A stretch of 64,000 nt of DNA, from contig QEOQ01000345.1 in NCBI GenBank assembly GCA_010279815.1, forward strand, positions 896,680 through 960,679, given 5' to 3'. Positions 31,225-44,449 of this stretch are shown here, piece by piece. This DNA comes from Brachionus plicatilis (Eukaryota > Rotifera > Eurotatoria > Ploima > Brachionidae). The notes below the pieces were generated by a model. That model was not told where the DNA came from. It saw nothing but the letters and a program-made list of their open reading frames with translations, and ran no database searches. The position numbers and the translations under genes were made by a program. Position 1 is the first letter of the stretch; every line of letters starts with the position of its first letter.

Positions 31225-34080
31225 GTTTTTACCTTTGTATAATATTTGATTTAAAGATTATCTTAAAATTAAGATTAATTAAATCATCTTTTTTTTAAGA
31301 ATTATTATTGTTTGAAATTAAAGATTTAAATTTTTAAAAATTTTAATGGTTTTCTCTTACTTAAACTATTTCAATCAGAAAAAAAAATGAGAATAGAAAA
31401 TTTAAAGCCTAAATTATTGGAAGTATAGTTTGTAAATTTATCTTTCAAATAAAATAAGTTTAAAACGATTTTACAAATATTTTGTAATGCTAATTAAGAA
31501 AATTAAGATTTTTTTTCAAATTAAATTAGATTACTTAATACAGAAATTCTATTGAACTATTCAGAATTGATTTTATTAATATGAAGAAACACCAAATTCT
31601 TTTAAAAAAAACTTTGAAAAATTGGGCAATGTGAAAATTTGGTACAAAAATTACATTACAAAAAGTTTTTGCAGAGTTTGGAATTCTTTTGTACAAATTT
31701 GTACAATATTGTACTCTTTAAAGAATCATTTTTGAACAATTAGAAAAAAAATTATAGCGTATTTACTTTCACATTGCCAATAATTGAAATTTTAAAAATT
31801 ACCTTAAATTTAATATACAATGAGGTCATATAAATTAATAATTTGAGAAATTCTGTAACTAAATACAAATACATTAGCTGATTTAACTTGAATCAGGATT
31901 GTTCATTTTAAAGGCTTTCTTTTGAGAAGTTTTGATTTGAAGGGTTACTAATTTTATTTTTAAATTAAATTTTGTTTAAATTATTAATTGTTCAAGAAAA
32001 CTTAGATCTCATGGAAAAAAAAACGAATCCCTTAAAAGAATAGATCATCAGATCATGAGCGAATGATTGTAAACAAATATCCACGTAAATTTTAAACCCG
32101 ACAAAAAAATGTAAAATCAGTGAAAAAAGTAAGTGCAAAAAAACGGCGAAGATGGTGATAATTTTGGCAAATTTTAAGAAAAAATTTATTGAAAATTCTT
32201 AAAAAATAAAAATGAAAAAAATTACGAAAAATTGTAATCATTATTTTTAATGCATCTCACTTTATTTTAATTTCAGTTAATTTTTTTTAATAAAATTCAG
32301 CTTTTTAGTTTATTGTGTTTTGTAATTAAGCACGAATTTTAAGATTATAAAGGATGAATTGAATTTTTTGCGTTTTATTGATATTATTTATGAATTTATT
32401 TATGCAACTAATTTTAGTATTTTTATTATTTTTGTTCTAAAATTCACAATGACTTTTTGATTTTGATAGAAACTAGTTTTTTTTCAAATATTCAAAGTGG
32501 CAGGTTTTAAGTTTAGAATTTCTATCTTATTTCCTTGATTTGTTTCCAAGTGCCAAATGCATGCGTTAAAAAATCGTTTAAACTTTATTCATTATGATTT
32601 TGACAGATATTCTTAAATAAAACATAAAAATAAGCCATAAAATTTTAAATAATTTTTGGAAAAATAAGAAAGGTGAGCTAGCGCATATATCTAAAAACTG
32701 GAATTTATATTTTGTGATTACTTTTAAATTTAAAAATCAAAGCGTCAATTTAAATTAACCTTTTATGCAAAAATAAATAATATCAACTTTATGGCTTTCA
32801 AATTAAGACTAATAAATCATGATTTTTTAATGATATTTAAATTTTATGTATAAATAACGAACCGAAAGAGTATCCTGTACCCAGCAAAAAATTTGGGCTA
32901 TTAGGCAAGATGCTGGCATAACTAATAGAAACTGTTTTAGTTATGCTTCGTCTTTCCCAAATGACTCCAATCATCAGCTACAAAATTTTTTTAAACTTGG
33001 AATCAATCACATTAAATTTGGTAATATTTTGTTTTAATTAAATAAAAAATGAATAGTAAAAAAAAATGATAGAAACAATTTTTTTTGTCCACTTATTTTT
33101 TGACTGTTTTATACAAATTTTCATTGAATAACAAATACTTCTTCTAAATAGATTTTTTGAATAATTTACATGAATTTACTTAAATTTTATAAATTAAAAT
33201 AAATTTTGGCTAATTTTTAACTATTTGAGGAAATTTTGGGAGTATTTTTTTTACAATATCCATTTTTTTTATACTTCTGAAAAAATTTTTTTTTAATTTA
33301 TCTTTTGAAAGAAAATCACGGTTGATTTTTTGGTATTTTAAAATCTAAAATTATTTTTTAAATAAAAGTCATCATAAAAAAGATTGAATTTTTTAAAGTT
33401 TTTAAAGTTTTCAAAGTTTTTGTTTGTTTTAAAATTTTATTATTGCCCCTAAGACTTTAGAAATTAAATGATGTCTTTTTTCAGCTCGGAATTTAAAAAT
33501 TATTTTAGATTGATTGTAAATATAGAAATTCGAAAAGAAAATGCAATTTTTTGGAAAAATATAAAAAAAATCTTGATTTATTTTATTCATTTTTTTTTAA
33601 TTCAAATTAATTTAAGAGAACTTGAAAAGGTAATTCATCCAGAGCCTGTTTTATGTTATCAAGGAAGAAAACTCATAAAATAGATATATAAAAATATCCG
33701 TCTTAAATATGCATAGTAAAGTTTTATTTATTTAAGAATTTCTTGAAAGTTTTTAATATAAAGAAAATTGAGACTTTGGAGGTTTTTTAAATTAACGAAC
33801 GAAAAATTAGTTCAAGAATTAAAGCTGTAGGTTCCCATCATTGATTAAAAGCTTAAATTTATGAATCTTGATTCGGAAAATTTAAATAGTAGTACAACAC
33901 CTTTTATCCTATAGAGAAAGACACTGGGGTATCAGTATGGTAGCTAAAATGAGTATGAATACAGTGCCGATTTGACAAGTGGATTTCTGGTAATTTTACG
34001 TAAATTTACGTAATTAATTTTTTTTTTTTTACAGTGTTTTGAAAAATTTTTCGGCCACCCAAAAGTCTAAGTAATTGGTG
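31225..34080. other. Gene-poor stretch with small MITEs
   Basis: Apart from the MITE at 31625-31778 and the inverted-repeat arm at 32361-32465, this is AT-rich with no gene I can support. A 71-codon frame at 33468-33683 has no recognisable domain. Confidence 0.45.
31625..31778. mobile_element. 154-bp MITE, GGCAATGTGAAA ends
   Basis: Terminal inverted repeats GGCAATGTGAAA at 31625 and its complement ending at 31778. Flanks AAAAATTG and AATAATTG match at 7 of 8 positions, compatible with a mutated 8-bp target duplication. No ORF. Confidence 0.55.
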
Positions 34081-34089
34081 CTTTTATAA

Positions 34090-34860
34090 CAAGGTAGATA
34101 TTAATTGGTTAAAATCTATTGTATTATCTTCTCGAATAAAAAAACAAACATACCTGAATTAATACATCTCTGTAGAAATGAAATAAAAGTTGTTAATGAA
34201 ATAAAAAGCCTTATAGGTTTTAAATTTGATCAAAATCTGAACTTTTTAAAACTTGCTTGCGGTATCTCATTAGTTGTAAAAAAAAATTTGTCAGTATTAA
34301 GAAACTTTTCTATCTGTCAACTTCTGTAAAAAAAGCAGTTTTTTTAAGACGCTTATTTTGCCTTTTTTAATTTTATCTTTTTCAATCTTTTGCTGATTAT
34401 CTTTGTAGACAAGATCCTCCAAAATTTTTTATTTTTTGAAGAAATTGATATAAAATTACACTAAAACAATATCTCTATAAAGAATATCTTATTTTATTAA
34501 ACTAGCTAAAAGTTATTATTTTTCGATATTTAAATTATTTAAGTTTAAATTTGAAGCTAATAATTTTAATGAAATTAACAATTTTCTAGGAAAGTTTTAT
34601 ATGGATTTCAGAATAGAATACTCGAAGGAATGTTGTCTTATGCTTATAAAATTCTTTTTTTTAATAATTCACTTAATAATTTAAGATTAAAATTGAAGAA
34701 AAATGACAAAAGAAATCTGAATATAATTTAAGGAATAGTGACAATCTGATTGAATCAGCATCCAAAACAGCAAATGGTAAAAAAACATTTGGATTTTTTT
34801 ATAAAAGACTGATGAATAGCTTTGTGATCAAGAGATCAATATTGAAGTTTGCAACATTTC
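34090..34860 (+). pseudogene. Decayed LINE ORF C-terminus
   Basis: Plus-strand frames with shifts resemble the post-RT part of the LINE at 1-1820: NEIKVVNEIKSLIGFKFDQN and LNFLKLACGISLVVKKNLSV (compare FKIQVVNEFKLLGVLIDNKL in the window-edge copy). Further on come LSYAYKILFFNNSLNNLRLK (near 34635) and TFGFFYKRLMNSFVIKRSIL. Several stops and shifts; clearly dead. Confidence 0.55.
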
Positions 34861-35263
34861 AGGCATTCAATATTCAATAATATTAATTTGATATTTACAG
34901 ATTTTGTAAAAAAATTCAAAAAATTTAACATAGATATTTCAATTTTTTACTTTTTTAAATGATTTTATAAACAACATTTTTTTTTAATTTGTAAAAGATT
35001 TTTAAATCAAATAAAAGAAGTCTTAATCGATCTTTTATGACAAGAGCATTAGCCTGTTGAAATTGAAATCGAAAATTTTTCTTTTGAAATTTTTTGAAAT
35101 TTCGAACAGAACTTAGCATACAAAAATTACAAATACTAAAAAGTTTTGCACTAATGGTCAAAAGCTTATTCTAAAAATGAAACTTAATTTTACTTTTTTT
35201 GTTATACTAACAGCAACTGTACAAATTTCTGCAAAATTGCACACAATTTAAAAGAATTGAAAT

Positions 35264-35491
35264 CAGAGTATGTCAAAAGTCATAGTCAAGTCTTTGACAT
35301 AAAATATTTTTTATTTTGGAAGAGAAATAAATTGATTTCGATTTAAATTATTTTCATTACCGATAAAAACATTTTTTTTTAATATTATATATTTTTTACA
35401 AAATTCTGATCTTCAATTAAAACTAAATCTTTAAATTCAATTTTTGACTTTTCATCATTTGACTTAAAACTTTGACTTTTGACCAAATCTG
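35264..35491. mobile_element. hAT-type MITE, copy 1 (228 bp)
   Basis: Ends CAGAGTATGTCAAAAGTCA and, reversed, CAGATTTGGTCAAAAGTCAA. ATTGAAAT is repeated exactly on both sides (35256-35263, 35492-35499), an 8-bp duplication as for hAT. Same family as 50361-50587. Confidence 0.8.
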
Positions 35492-35932
35492 ATTGAAATT
35501 AAATACGTAATTAATTTGCAGATTTAGGTGTAATGTTTTAAGAGAATAAATAGCGTAATATAAACAGGGGATGAAAACTCAAACTTAAACTTTAAATGTT
35601 TGAAAATTTATAATTTGTCTGAGTTGAAAAATAAATTTTTTTAGTTTGAATGAATGGATATCAAAAGCTATAAATTTGAATTTTTGAATTAACTTAACCT
35701 GAATTATTTAAATTATTGATTGTTTTTTTCTTAAATAAATTATAGATCAATCATTTTGATGTTAACTTGAGATTGAACCATAATTAGACATATCTAGTAA
35801 TCTTTAGTATTTATTTTTTAAAAATTATCAAAATCATTAGATTAATTAAGTTTTAAAATTGTAAATGATCGTTTCGATCATAAACTCTGATCTGAAACTT
35901 CAATTTGACAGATTTTTTTTTATTTTTTAGTA

Positions 35933-36119
35933 CCGTATTTCATCGAATAGAAGTAACCATGAATAGAAGAAACTTGCTAGTATTTGAGTCAAAAAAGTAT
36001 TCTTTATTTGAATTTTTTTTCTCATATGTGTCACATTTTTTGAGTGAAAAATTTTCTTATAAAAGAAACCCTTTGCAAGTTTCGTTTATTTGTGGTAACT
36101 TCTATTCGATGAAATACAG
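35933..36119. mobile_element. 187-bp Tc1/mariner-type MITE
   Basis: Ends CCGTATTTCATCGAATAGAA and, reversed, CTGTATTTCATCGAATAGAA, followed by AGTWACCA. TA dinucleotides flank both sides (35931-35932, 36120-36121). Inner AGAAACTTGC / GCAAGTTTC extend the fold. It ends 29 bp before tRNA-Glu. A 73-codon frame across it is only a by-product. Confidence 0.75.
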
Positions 36120-36147
36120 TATATGATTTGAGATTACCTTGATTAAG

Positions 36148-36219
36148 TCCCATATGGTCTAGTGGTTAGGATTCCTGCCTTTCACGCAGGCGGCCCGGGT
36201 TCAATTCCCGGTGTGGGAA
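36148..36219 (+). tRNA. tRNA-Glu (anticodon UUC)
   Basis: 72-nt cloverleaf. Acceptor stem TCCCATA/TGTGGGA with discriminator A; D-arm with A-box TGGTCTAGTGG; anticodon stem CCTGC/GCAGG around loop CTTTCAC (anticodon TTC); variable region; T-arm CCGGG/CCCGG with B-box GGTTCAATTCC. A T-run just downstream is a pol III terminator. No intron, no encoded CCA. Identical in sequence to the copy at 45926-45997. Confidence 0.96.
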
Positions 36220-36287
36220 AAGTTTTTACTGAAAAAATTTTTCTTACATCCCTTTTATTTACAAAATTCAAAAATGCAAAAAAAAAT

Positions 36288-39200
36288 TCAATAATAAAAA
36301 TTATCAATTGAATTTAGAATGTCCGAGTGGTCGACGTGATGTGAATAATTCGAGCCTATTCGACTTTGTTCAAATATTTGACTAAGCTCTAATTCGTTTC
36401 GTTCAGCTCGTAAGTTTTCTAAATAAAAACTTTTTTTCAAAAACTCCCCTTTTGAATTGAATAAATAGTTAGGATTATCATTGACATGATAGCTAGACTC
36501 ATAATCCGAGTCCTCAAATTCATTCAAATCCGACGCTGGACACCATTGATTGTTAGTCTTGATCAAACTTTCGTATTCATGACTTTTCAAATTTATTTCA
36601 GGAAAAACTTCGTCTAGACCTTTGCGTCGTGATTTAGAAAATGATCGATTAATTTTTTTACTTGCTTGATTTGAGTTATTTTGAGACTCGACTAAAATTA
36701 CACCCGGAATAAAATCCTTGTTTGCCCGCATGTAATCCATATCTTTTGGCTTGAGAATGAAATTGTTGTTAACTGCGCGATATTTTTCAATTGAATCATT
36801 TAGATAGCTGTACTCATCTTTGTATCCCGGAGGAGGCGGCGGTGTAGTGAAAAATGAACTTTTTGACTCTTCATCTTCGGGAATAAATTTGTACTTTTGC
36901 TGCTTGCAGTCTACAATTTGAATAAATTCTATTTTATCATCTAGCTTTTCTTCTGATGAAAATTCCATTCTGGCTTCTTGTTCTTGCTGTTCGCCATTCG
37001 AATGGCAAAAATAAAATTTTGGGATATCTTTCTTTTGGTTTTCAACTTTAGTAGCAAGCTTTTTTGGCTCGATTTTTTTAAACGCCGAAGGCTTTGATAA
37101 ATTTAACTCCTCCTTAATTATGTTCTCTTCAAAACTGACAAACAGAATATTAAAAAAATTAAAATATGTTTATTTAAAGTATTTACGCTTTAATTCTTGA
37201 TCTTATGTCGATTCCTTTAATTGATGGGCATTTTTTTGCATCAAAATGTTCTGATTTGGATTCTAAGTATTGTTTTGCTTGTTCGAATCGCTTTGAGCGT
37301 TCTGTGTATGCTTTTTGTATTTCATCTTGAAATTTATCATTCAAACGCCTCGTTTCCTCTTAAATAAAACTTGGTGTTAATAAATTGAAAAAAATATAAA
37401 AGCATTCATTTAGCCGTGATTAGTTTTATACTCGATATGAAATTAAGCTTAAAAAAATTCTATTATTTTTATTTTATTTAAATTAAATAAATTGTTTCTG
37501 TAAAGAGTATATTTTTGAGTTAGATATCTGATTTTAATATTAAATTTTATTCAAAAAATAATAATTATTTTTTTTAAAGTTTTTTTAGTTATTTATCACC
37601 AATTTAATTTTACATATTATAATAAGCCTTATTATAATTTAAAATATTAAACCTTTGACAGTCGAATCAGACTATAAGTTTTGAATGATTTAACTTAATC
37701 TTTAAATTTTTTTTAATTTTACTCAATATAATTTTTAGCTCATAATTTTAGTGTACATCATTCAAACATTTTTAAGAATTTTTTTATACATTTAAACAAA
37801 AAAAAAATATGGAACGTAATTTCGGCTTGAGAGAAATGTTTTAGAAGAAATATGTTTACTTCTCTTGATCTTTTGAGTCTTTTAATAAGAAATCTCAGTC
37901 TAAATGATTTCGTTTTCATTTTAAACTTGCTTTGAGAATTAATAAAGAAGATGAAGATGAAGATTAATATTTTTATTCTTTATTTAATTTTTGATAAATG
38001 TTTAATTTAGTTACAAATTTACTTAATATCCTCAATATTAATTAAATATTCCAAATATCCTAATTTTTTTCTTGATGCTAATTACATTTAATTATAGAAT
38101 CATTTTTATGCTTTAAAATTCTGGCAATATAAACGGAATATTAGACGAATTACTAAGATTGAAATAGTTTTCAAAGTATGAAAGCTTTTTTAAAAAAAGA
38201 ACTCGAAAAAATGTGTATTCTTGATAGAAATGACTTCGATAATGATTTAAATGTATCATTTTATAGACAAAAGCTTAAGTCATTTTTTTACTCAACTAAA
38301 AATTAGAATTAATTATTTTTTTAATATTTTTTCAATCTTTTTGCTTTACAACATAAATAATGTTTAGAAAATTAGAAAAAAATCAGAGCTTATTTATTTT
38401 TTTTAATTCTGGAATAAACCTTGATTTATTATTTTATTTTGAACTAGAAATAAAATTAAATCAAAAAAATACAACTTAAAAAAATAAGTCTCACCTCTAA
38501 ATTTAAAAGATGTCTGAGGAATTTGCTTATAGAATTGATTCCTATTCTTCTTTAGCCCACTATTTGTATTTGAAAGAAAATCGTAGTCATTTGACCCGCT
38601 TGAAAAGTGGCTCGAACTAAAGTCCTGATCGGAGCATGGATCATTTTTGTACTGATTAAAATTATTACTATAATCATTCTGAAAAATTAGCTTATTATCA
38701 GCTGAGGAAATATATTTTCTCTTTGGATACATTGAATTCGTGCTATTTACCATGGAGCTGGAAGTCAAAGCTGAAAAAACAGACGAATTCAATGAATCCT
38801 GAGCGTACTTCCTGTTCGAGTCACCATAAAACAAATCCGATGACTTGGTAATTGACGAAAACGTTGAAGTTGAATTCAATGAAGTGGCTGAATTTGAATT
38901 TTTGCTTCTAAACTCATGAATAGAATCATAGGTCGGCTCCAAGTCTTTGGAATAAACTGGCTGAATAAATGACGAAGCCTGCACAGATCTATTTAGTTTG
39001 TCAACATTTTTTCCTGATATGTAGTGTCTGTAGACTTTTGAATCAATCGGAAATTGGGAAATAACTCTAATCTGAGGCTCGTTGGACAATTTTCTATTGT
39101 CAACTAGATTAACATCTTGGTCCAAACTGTCCAGCGATGATAGATCGCAATCCCGATTTAAATTTTGTACTGACTTGGTAAGCCAAGTTCGTATAAGGCC

Positions 39201-39539
39201 TGGCTTAGGCGAATCCGAGCTTAGAATTGTTGAATTGGACTTTCTTAGCTTGGCATTGTTTCTCCATGTCTTCCGAAAACCATCTGTCTTCAGCAAATTA
39301 GTCTTTCGAAGCTGTTTTTTTTGAAACAACGGCGGCAAGACCCTGTTTTCGGGCCTGGCAAACGATTTACTTCGGCTCACACAACTCGAGCTTGACTTTT
39401 TTGCCACAGAAAAGTCACTAATTTCTGTTTCTTTACTTTTTCTAGCAATCTTGTTCAGTTCCTGCTCAAAATCAGCATTCAAATACTCGACTGAATAGTA
39501 GCTTTTCTTAGGGCTTATACTCGATTGACTCTGGCCCAT
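36288..39539 (-). CDS. Large disordered protein with predicted N-myristoylation, unrecognised
   Basis: Predicted 687 aa. Exons (minus): 39539-38495, 37358-37187, 37134-36288; GT-AG with matching phases (KFR-EE and RIKA-FEEN junctions). The start MGQSQSSISPKKS has Gly2, Ser6 and downstream lysines, a classical N-myristoylation and basic-patch signal, suggesting membrane attachment. Residues about 15-340 are Ser/Asn/Lys-rich and look disordered. Exon 2 encodes a charged helical segment (ETRRLNDKFQDEIQKAYTER...) likely to be coiled coil. Exon 3 has a PPPPPG tract (TTPPPPPGYKDEYSYLND), a possible SH3/EVH1/profilin ligand, and ends NSIDNFYY. No catalytic domain or known family recognised. A minus-strand AATAAA follows the stop, close to tRNA-Glu. 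Confidence 0.75.
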
Positions 39540-42500
39540 TCCTAAGTCAACTATTTAGACTCTTGTGAGATTTTTTCCAAATAAAAGTCTACAATCTAAA
39601 TTGTGTACAAAAAACTTTGGCAAAACAAACACTAAGAAATACAATTAACCAAATATTGTTTATCAATATAAATAAAAAAAAAAGATATAAACCCGTTTGG
39701 TAAACATGATATTAATGAAACGAGTGTTTTTGGTGTTTAATTAAGAGAAAGAGAAATGGACTAGGTAAACAAATGGTCATTAAGTTATTACTGATGGATT
39801 GATTCGAGTTTCGCTGGGTTATATAACTTAAAGATGAGATTTTCGGGATTTGTAGTGAATAGTCATTGTTATTGTATGGCTTTGAGTTAAATGTATTCAG
39901 ATTTAGGATTTTGAACGTGACTTAAAAGATTTGGTTAGGTTTAATTTAATTGAGTTGAGAAAACGTGAGATTTGAATGTTTGTAATGTCATTTTATTTTC
40001 AGACAGTTCTTTGGTGATATTCGATAGTCCATTAATTTTAAATTTGTGGACATTAAATCGCTTTTTTCATAGAAAAAGCATGTTCAGATTTAGAGAAAGA
40101 AAGTTGCTCAGTTTAAGAAAAATTAATTTTTTTAATTAATAAAAGTTCTTCTAACACGATAAGTTTTGTTCTTTTAGTTTTAATGCAACACACGAATTCA
40201 AGATTTGACTTAGATTCATATTTTGTCATCTATTTGTAATTTTTATAATAGATGATAATTGTTTTAAGGTTAATCCATTTTGTTTTGAAAAAAAAAATTT
40301 CAAATTATAAAAACATTTAATAGGGCTGTTTAAAAGAAATGCAAAATTCCATTTTTGGTGTCTCTCTTATTGCAAGATTGTTTCTGCATTGGTTCCAAAA
40401 AAAATAACTTATCAAGTAAATTTTCAACAATAAAACATTTCATCGAATTCTTTGGGGAGTACAAAAAAAATATTAATAGTATAGCCTGGAATAAAATACT
40501 AAAGCTTGTATATAATTGAATTTTTTTATTATAAAATAAATAGGAGTCAAGTGGACTAGGCAAACTATGTAATTTTAAAAATAGAACAAATGTTTTCAAA
40601 AGAATTGATATAACAATATTTTCGTAAACTTTTTCTAGCCTTTGAGGCTTAAAGCTCAGAATAAAAAATAATTATTCGGATAAAATATTGTATGAAAATT
40701 AGTATCGAAAACTCAGTTCAAATTGAAAAAATTTAATAAATAATTAAAATAAAAGCTTTTTATCTTTTAATTTTGCTTAATTTTAAATTTGAATATATAA
40801 ACGATAAATATGTGAAATTTATAAAATGTGTAATGTGAAATTATTAACTAACATTATCAACATTTTCATATCGTTAATTAATAGGTACGAAATTTATTTC
40901 AGAATGTAATATTCTAATCATAACTTAAAAAGTTTTCTTAAATTTGAGTATTACATAGCTACTAAATGAATAAATTTAAATATTTTAGAAGATTATGGGC
41001 TTAAAATTTACTAAAAAATCTAAAATCAAAATAAATATAAAAATTTTGAAAAAGTGTCAAATTGACACCATTAGACCTATGAGACCAAGTTCAGATCTTT
41101 AAAAAATATAAATTAATTCGAGCTCATTGTTTCCTTATAGAATTCATTTTATTTGTTTGAATTGATTATACTTTAAAAAACTTAATTTTTAAAAAATTAA
41201 TTTTCTTATTTTGGGTACAAATAATCTAGCATAAATTCTAGATTTTAGTTTTTTTAGTAATTCCTAACAAGAAATTGAATTTAAAAAAAAAAATTAAATT
41301 TAAAAGAAAGTTTCAACAATTCACTTTTTTCAAAAGTAAAGAAGCAAAAATTTTAAAATAACTCCTTTTAAAATCTTGATTATTTTTATTACAAAAGTCT
41401 GACCAAAAAAAACAAAAAAATATTCATAATCTTTGACCTTCTAAATTTTGAGTATTAGCTTGTTACTTAAGTATTAGCTACTCTCAAAACAAGTAAAATC
41501 TCCAAAGTAACTGTGTAAAAGACCAAAATAAAAATTTAAAAATTCTTTTTGGTTTTTAATTATATTGACCATTGTTTTGACTTAACCAATGAATGATTAC
41601 AATTTAAAAGATTTCTTAATTTAAAACAATTTTTGGTAACAAAACTAAAAGCTATATTTTGATATTAAGCTAAAAAGCGTTTTTTTTGATTAATCAAGAA
41701 ATATGTTTTATTTTATGTACAAATGGCCTACGAACCAACTGTTAGGAGATTCCACCCTGATCAAGAAATTTTGGTGAATGCACTTCTTTCAGCATTCGAA
41801 TCAAGAATATTGTATAAGAATAAAAATTTAATATAACAATATAAAAAAAATTTTATGTGAAAATTTAAAAAGAAAAATAGAGCTACTAAGGATTTTGATG
41901 ATTGATTTGGTTGGTTTTGGATACAATTATAAAATATATTTATTTATTATTTATTAAGCGAAAATTTCCCAAGCCTTTTCAAAAATAAAGAGTAAAAAGA
42001 AACAATTTCTTGAGACCACAATTTTTTAAATTCCTCATGGTACCAAACAGAGTCTTTCAATAGACATCTCAAGGATGCTCTATCTGCAGTAACTTAAAGG
42101 TCAACAATCAAAAAGCTTACCCAAATAGGGGATACATGGAAGGAAGCAAGAGTCAACGCAAATGACCGGCTTGATCTCCATTTTGAGTCGTATCTGTCTT
42201 AATCCTTTTTATTGTTCTTGTTTTTTTTAAATCTTTTCAAAATGGTAGACTAGAAAGGGAATTTTTCCTAATTTTTTTAATCAATTCAAGCAAATTTTGT
42301 TTCCAGAGATTTTTAAGATTATTGATTTGTAATTAAAGTGTCTATTTAGTAAATAATGCTTATAAAAATTGACATCTAGATTTATGGTATAATCTTCTTA
42401 AATAAGATTTATTTTAAACAAAAAAGATAAAAAATCCAAACAAAAATTCTATCAAAATTATTGAAAATTTTCTAGAAATTCTTCCAAAAATCTCAAAAAT

Positions 42501-44449
42501 TCACAAAGAGTTTAGTTCGAGGAAATATTGTCTAAACTAGAAAAATATTTAACCAGTGAGGGCTACTAATGAACAATTCTTGAAAGGATAAATGAAGGTT
42601 TTGAACAAAAATATAATAAATATTAAATGTAAATACTTTTGATCTCAACAAAAAAATAGAGCATCTAATGATTCTGTAAAAAGATAGACTTTTACTCCTT
42701 GAAATTTCGAATTCAAAAACTAAGCAAATACACAAAACCATATTTAAACTTTTCTTGACCTATTCCATTTTTTAAAGATTTCTGTTATTTTCAAGTTATA
42801 AAAAAAAATATTTTTCTGAATTTTATCTGAGCATCGAACGCTGCGATGTGAAATGTTCTAAATTGTGAACTTTTCAATTATAATAAATAAAAAATTCAAA
42901 AAATCATATTATAATTGATTGTTTTTATTTAATTTCATTACTTTTATCTCTAAAATTAAAATTAAATTAATCAAAAATTTCATCATCAAAATTAATCAAA
43001 CAAAATAAAGAAAAACTTTTGAAAATATTTGTTTTCTTTAGATTAAAAAATATTAAATAACTATTAGAAAAAATGTTTAGTTCCGTTTTGGTTACGAGTT
43101 CATGATATTATGTAGTAAAAAAACTCTAAATTTTCTAATAATTTTATTTTTTTCTTGTCCAATGGTGAAATTAGTCTTATTACTCAAAGTCATTTAGAAT
43201 TTGAATAAACTATAAAAAAATTGAATAAGAGAATTTTAGCTGAATTTTGCCAAAATGAAATAAATAATCATAATTTCTAAATGTATTTAACAATAAAATT
43301 TAATACAGAAGCATGCAGAAGCAACATTCAATAGTCAACTTTTTTTTCTAGTTTTATCTCTATTAGCGTTTATCTGCCGATAAAAAAATATTAAAATAGA
43401 AATCAAAAATTTACTAAAATTTTTTTGAGTAAAGAAAAATCAATGACCAATTAATTATATAAATTAATAATAAAAAAATGTTTCTAATATAAAAAAAATA
43501 TGGATACAATTTGGTTATGGCTAAATATGGTATGCTAAACACTAAAATATGTCACTGTATTTAAATCTTGTATTCAAATCAATTAGAAACTTATTTTAAT
43601 CATAATAAATGATCATGGTCATTAAAAATTTGATTATAAACCACAATATGCACAAATCTAAACAGAAATAAAATAAACTCATAGACTAATATAAGATTTT
43701 TTTAATTTAATTTTAAAAATAAGACTTTAAATCTCTCATAAATTTATCTTTAAAGAATTCGGAAACTTTTATCCATATTTTAAGTTAAAGCTAGTTTTAA
43801 AAAAATTTCCAAGATTATTACAAGGAACAACAATATTTATGCGAAATTTTATAAATAGTGAATCTTTATTTAAATGTTAAAAAAAATAAATAAGAATTTT
43901 AATATTTCGAGAGAGAGAGAATTAGAAAAAATATTCTCTTAAAAGTTATCGAATTTTAGCTTATACCTGGCTTAATTATTTTATTTATTTAATAAAAAAA
44001 ATTGTCCTTTATTCAAAGAGGATGCAACTCAAAAATATTTTCAACTTGGCTTTAATATATTTTTAATCTTGTTTAGTCTATTTAAAGATAAAAATAAAAC
44101 TCAAAATTTTATTATTTTGTTTCGAAAAAATAAGCAAACTAAAAAAATAAAAAATCTTGGCATCATTTAGTAAAAAAAAATTATCTTCTAAAAAAATTGA
44201 ATTAAACTTTTGTAAATTTTATTTCTATCATAATAAATTAAAAAATATGCAAAAAAATCAAAAATAATTCAAAGTATATTTATAAAAAAAAAAATTCAAA
44301 GCACACGATTAATTCAAATAGATGGTAAAGCAAAACAAGCTGCATTTTGAGCCGTATAGTCCTTAATATTTTTCTAACCTCACTAGAAAAGATTTGCAAG
44401 TAGAGAAGCAAAATACTAAATTTTAAATACTTAACATACAGCTTCAAAA
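39540..44449. other. Long gene-poor interval
   Basis: About 4.9 kb, AT-rich. The left few hundred bases are the promoter side of the disordered-protein gene. A 36-codon frame at 41723 (MAYEPTVRRFHPDQEILVNA) and a fragment near 42110-42200 (GDTWKEARVNANDRLDLHFE) look like decayed mobile-element coding sequence but cannot be assigned. No tRNA, strong inverted repeat or conserved exon seen. Confidence 0.45.

Larger units (their letters stand above)
30682..32465. repeat. Pair of about 100-bp inverted repeats 1.6 kb apart
   Basis: 30682-30779 and 32361-32465 are near-identical reverse complements, with AGTCATTGTGAATTTTAGAA on the left and GGATTTTTTGCG/GAATTTTTTGCG at the other end. They enclose the 30824-31224 element and the small MITE at 31625. 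They may be the ends of one larger element or two opposed copies of a repeat. Confidence 0.6.

Noticed and set aside
33468..33683. 71-codon plus-strand frame
   Set aside because: No domain, no splice or poly(A) context, Phe/Ile/Lys-rich as expected from AT-rich noise.
34955..35161. 68-codon minus-strand frame
   Set aside because: Composition typical of random AT-rich sequence; adjoins the decayed LINE and has no motif.
35905..36126. 73-codon plus-strand frame
   Set aside because: Spans the Tc1-type MITE from end to end; it is a product of the inverted repeat, not a gene.
39082..39324. 80-codon plus-strand frame
   Set aside because: Antisense to exon 1 of the myristoylated protein; no motif.
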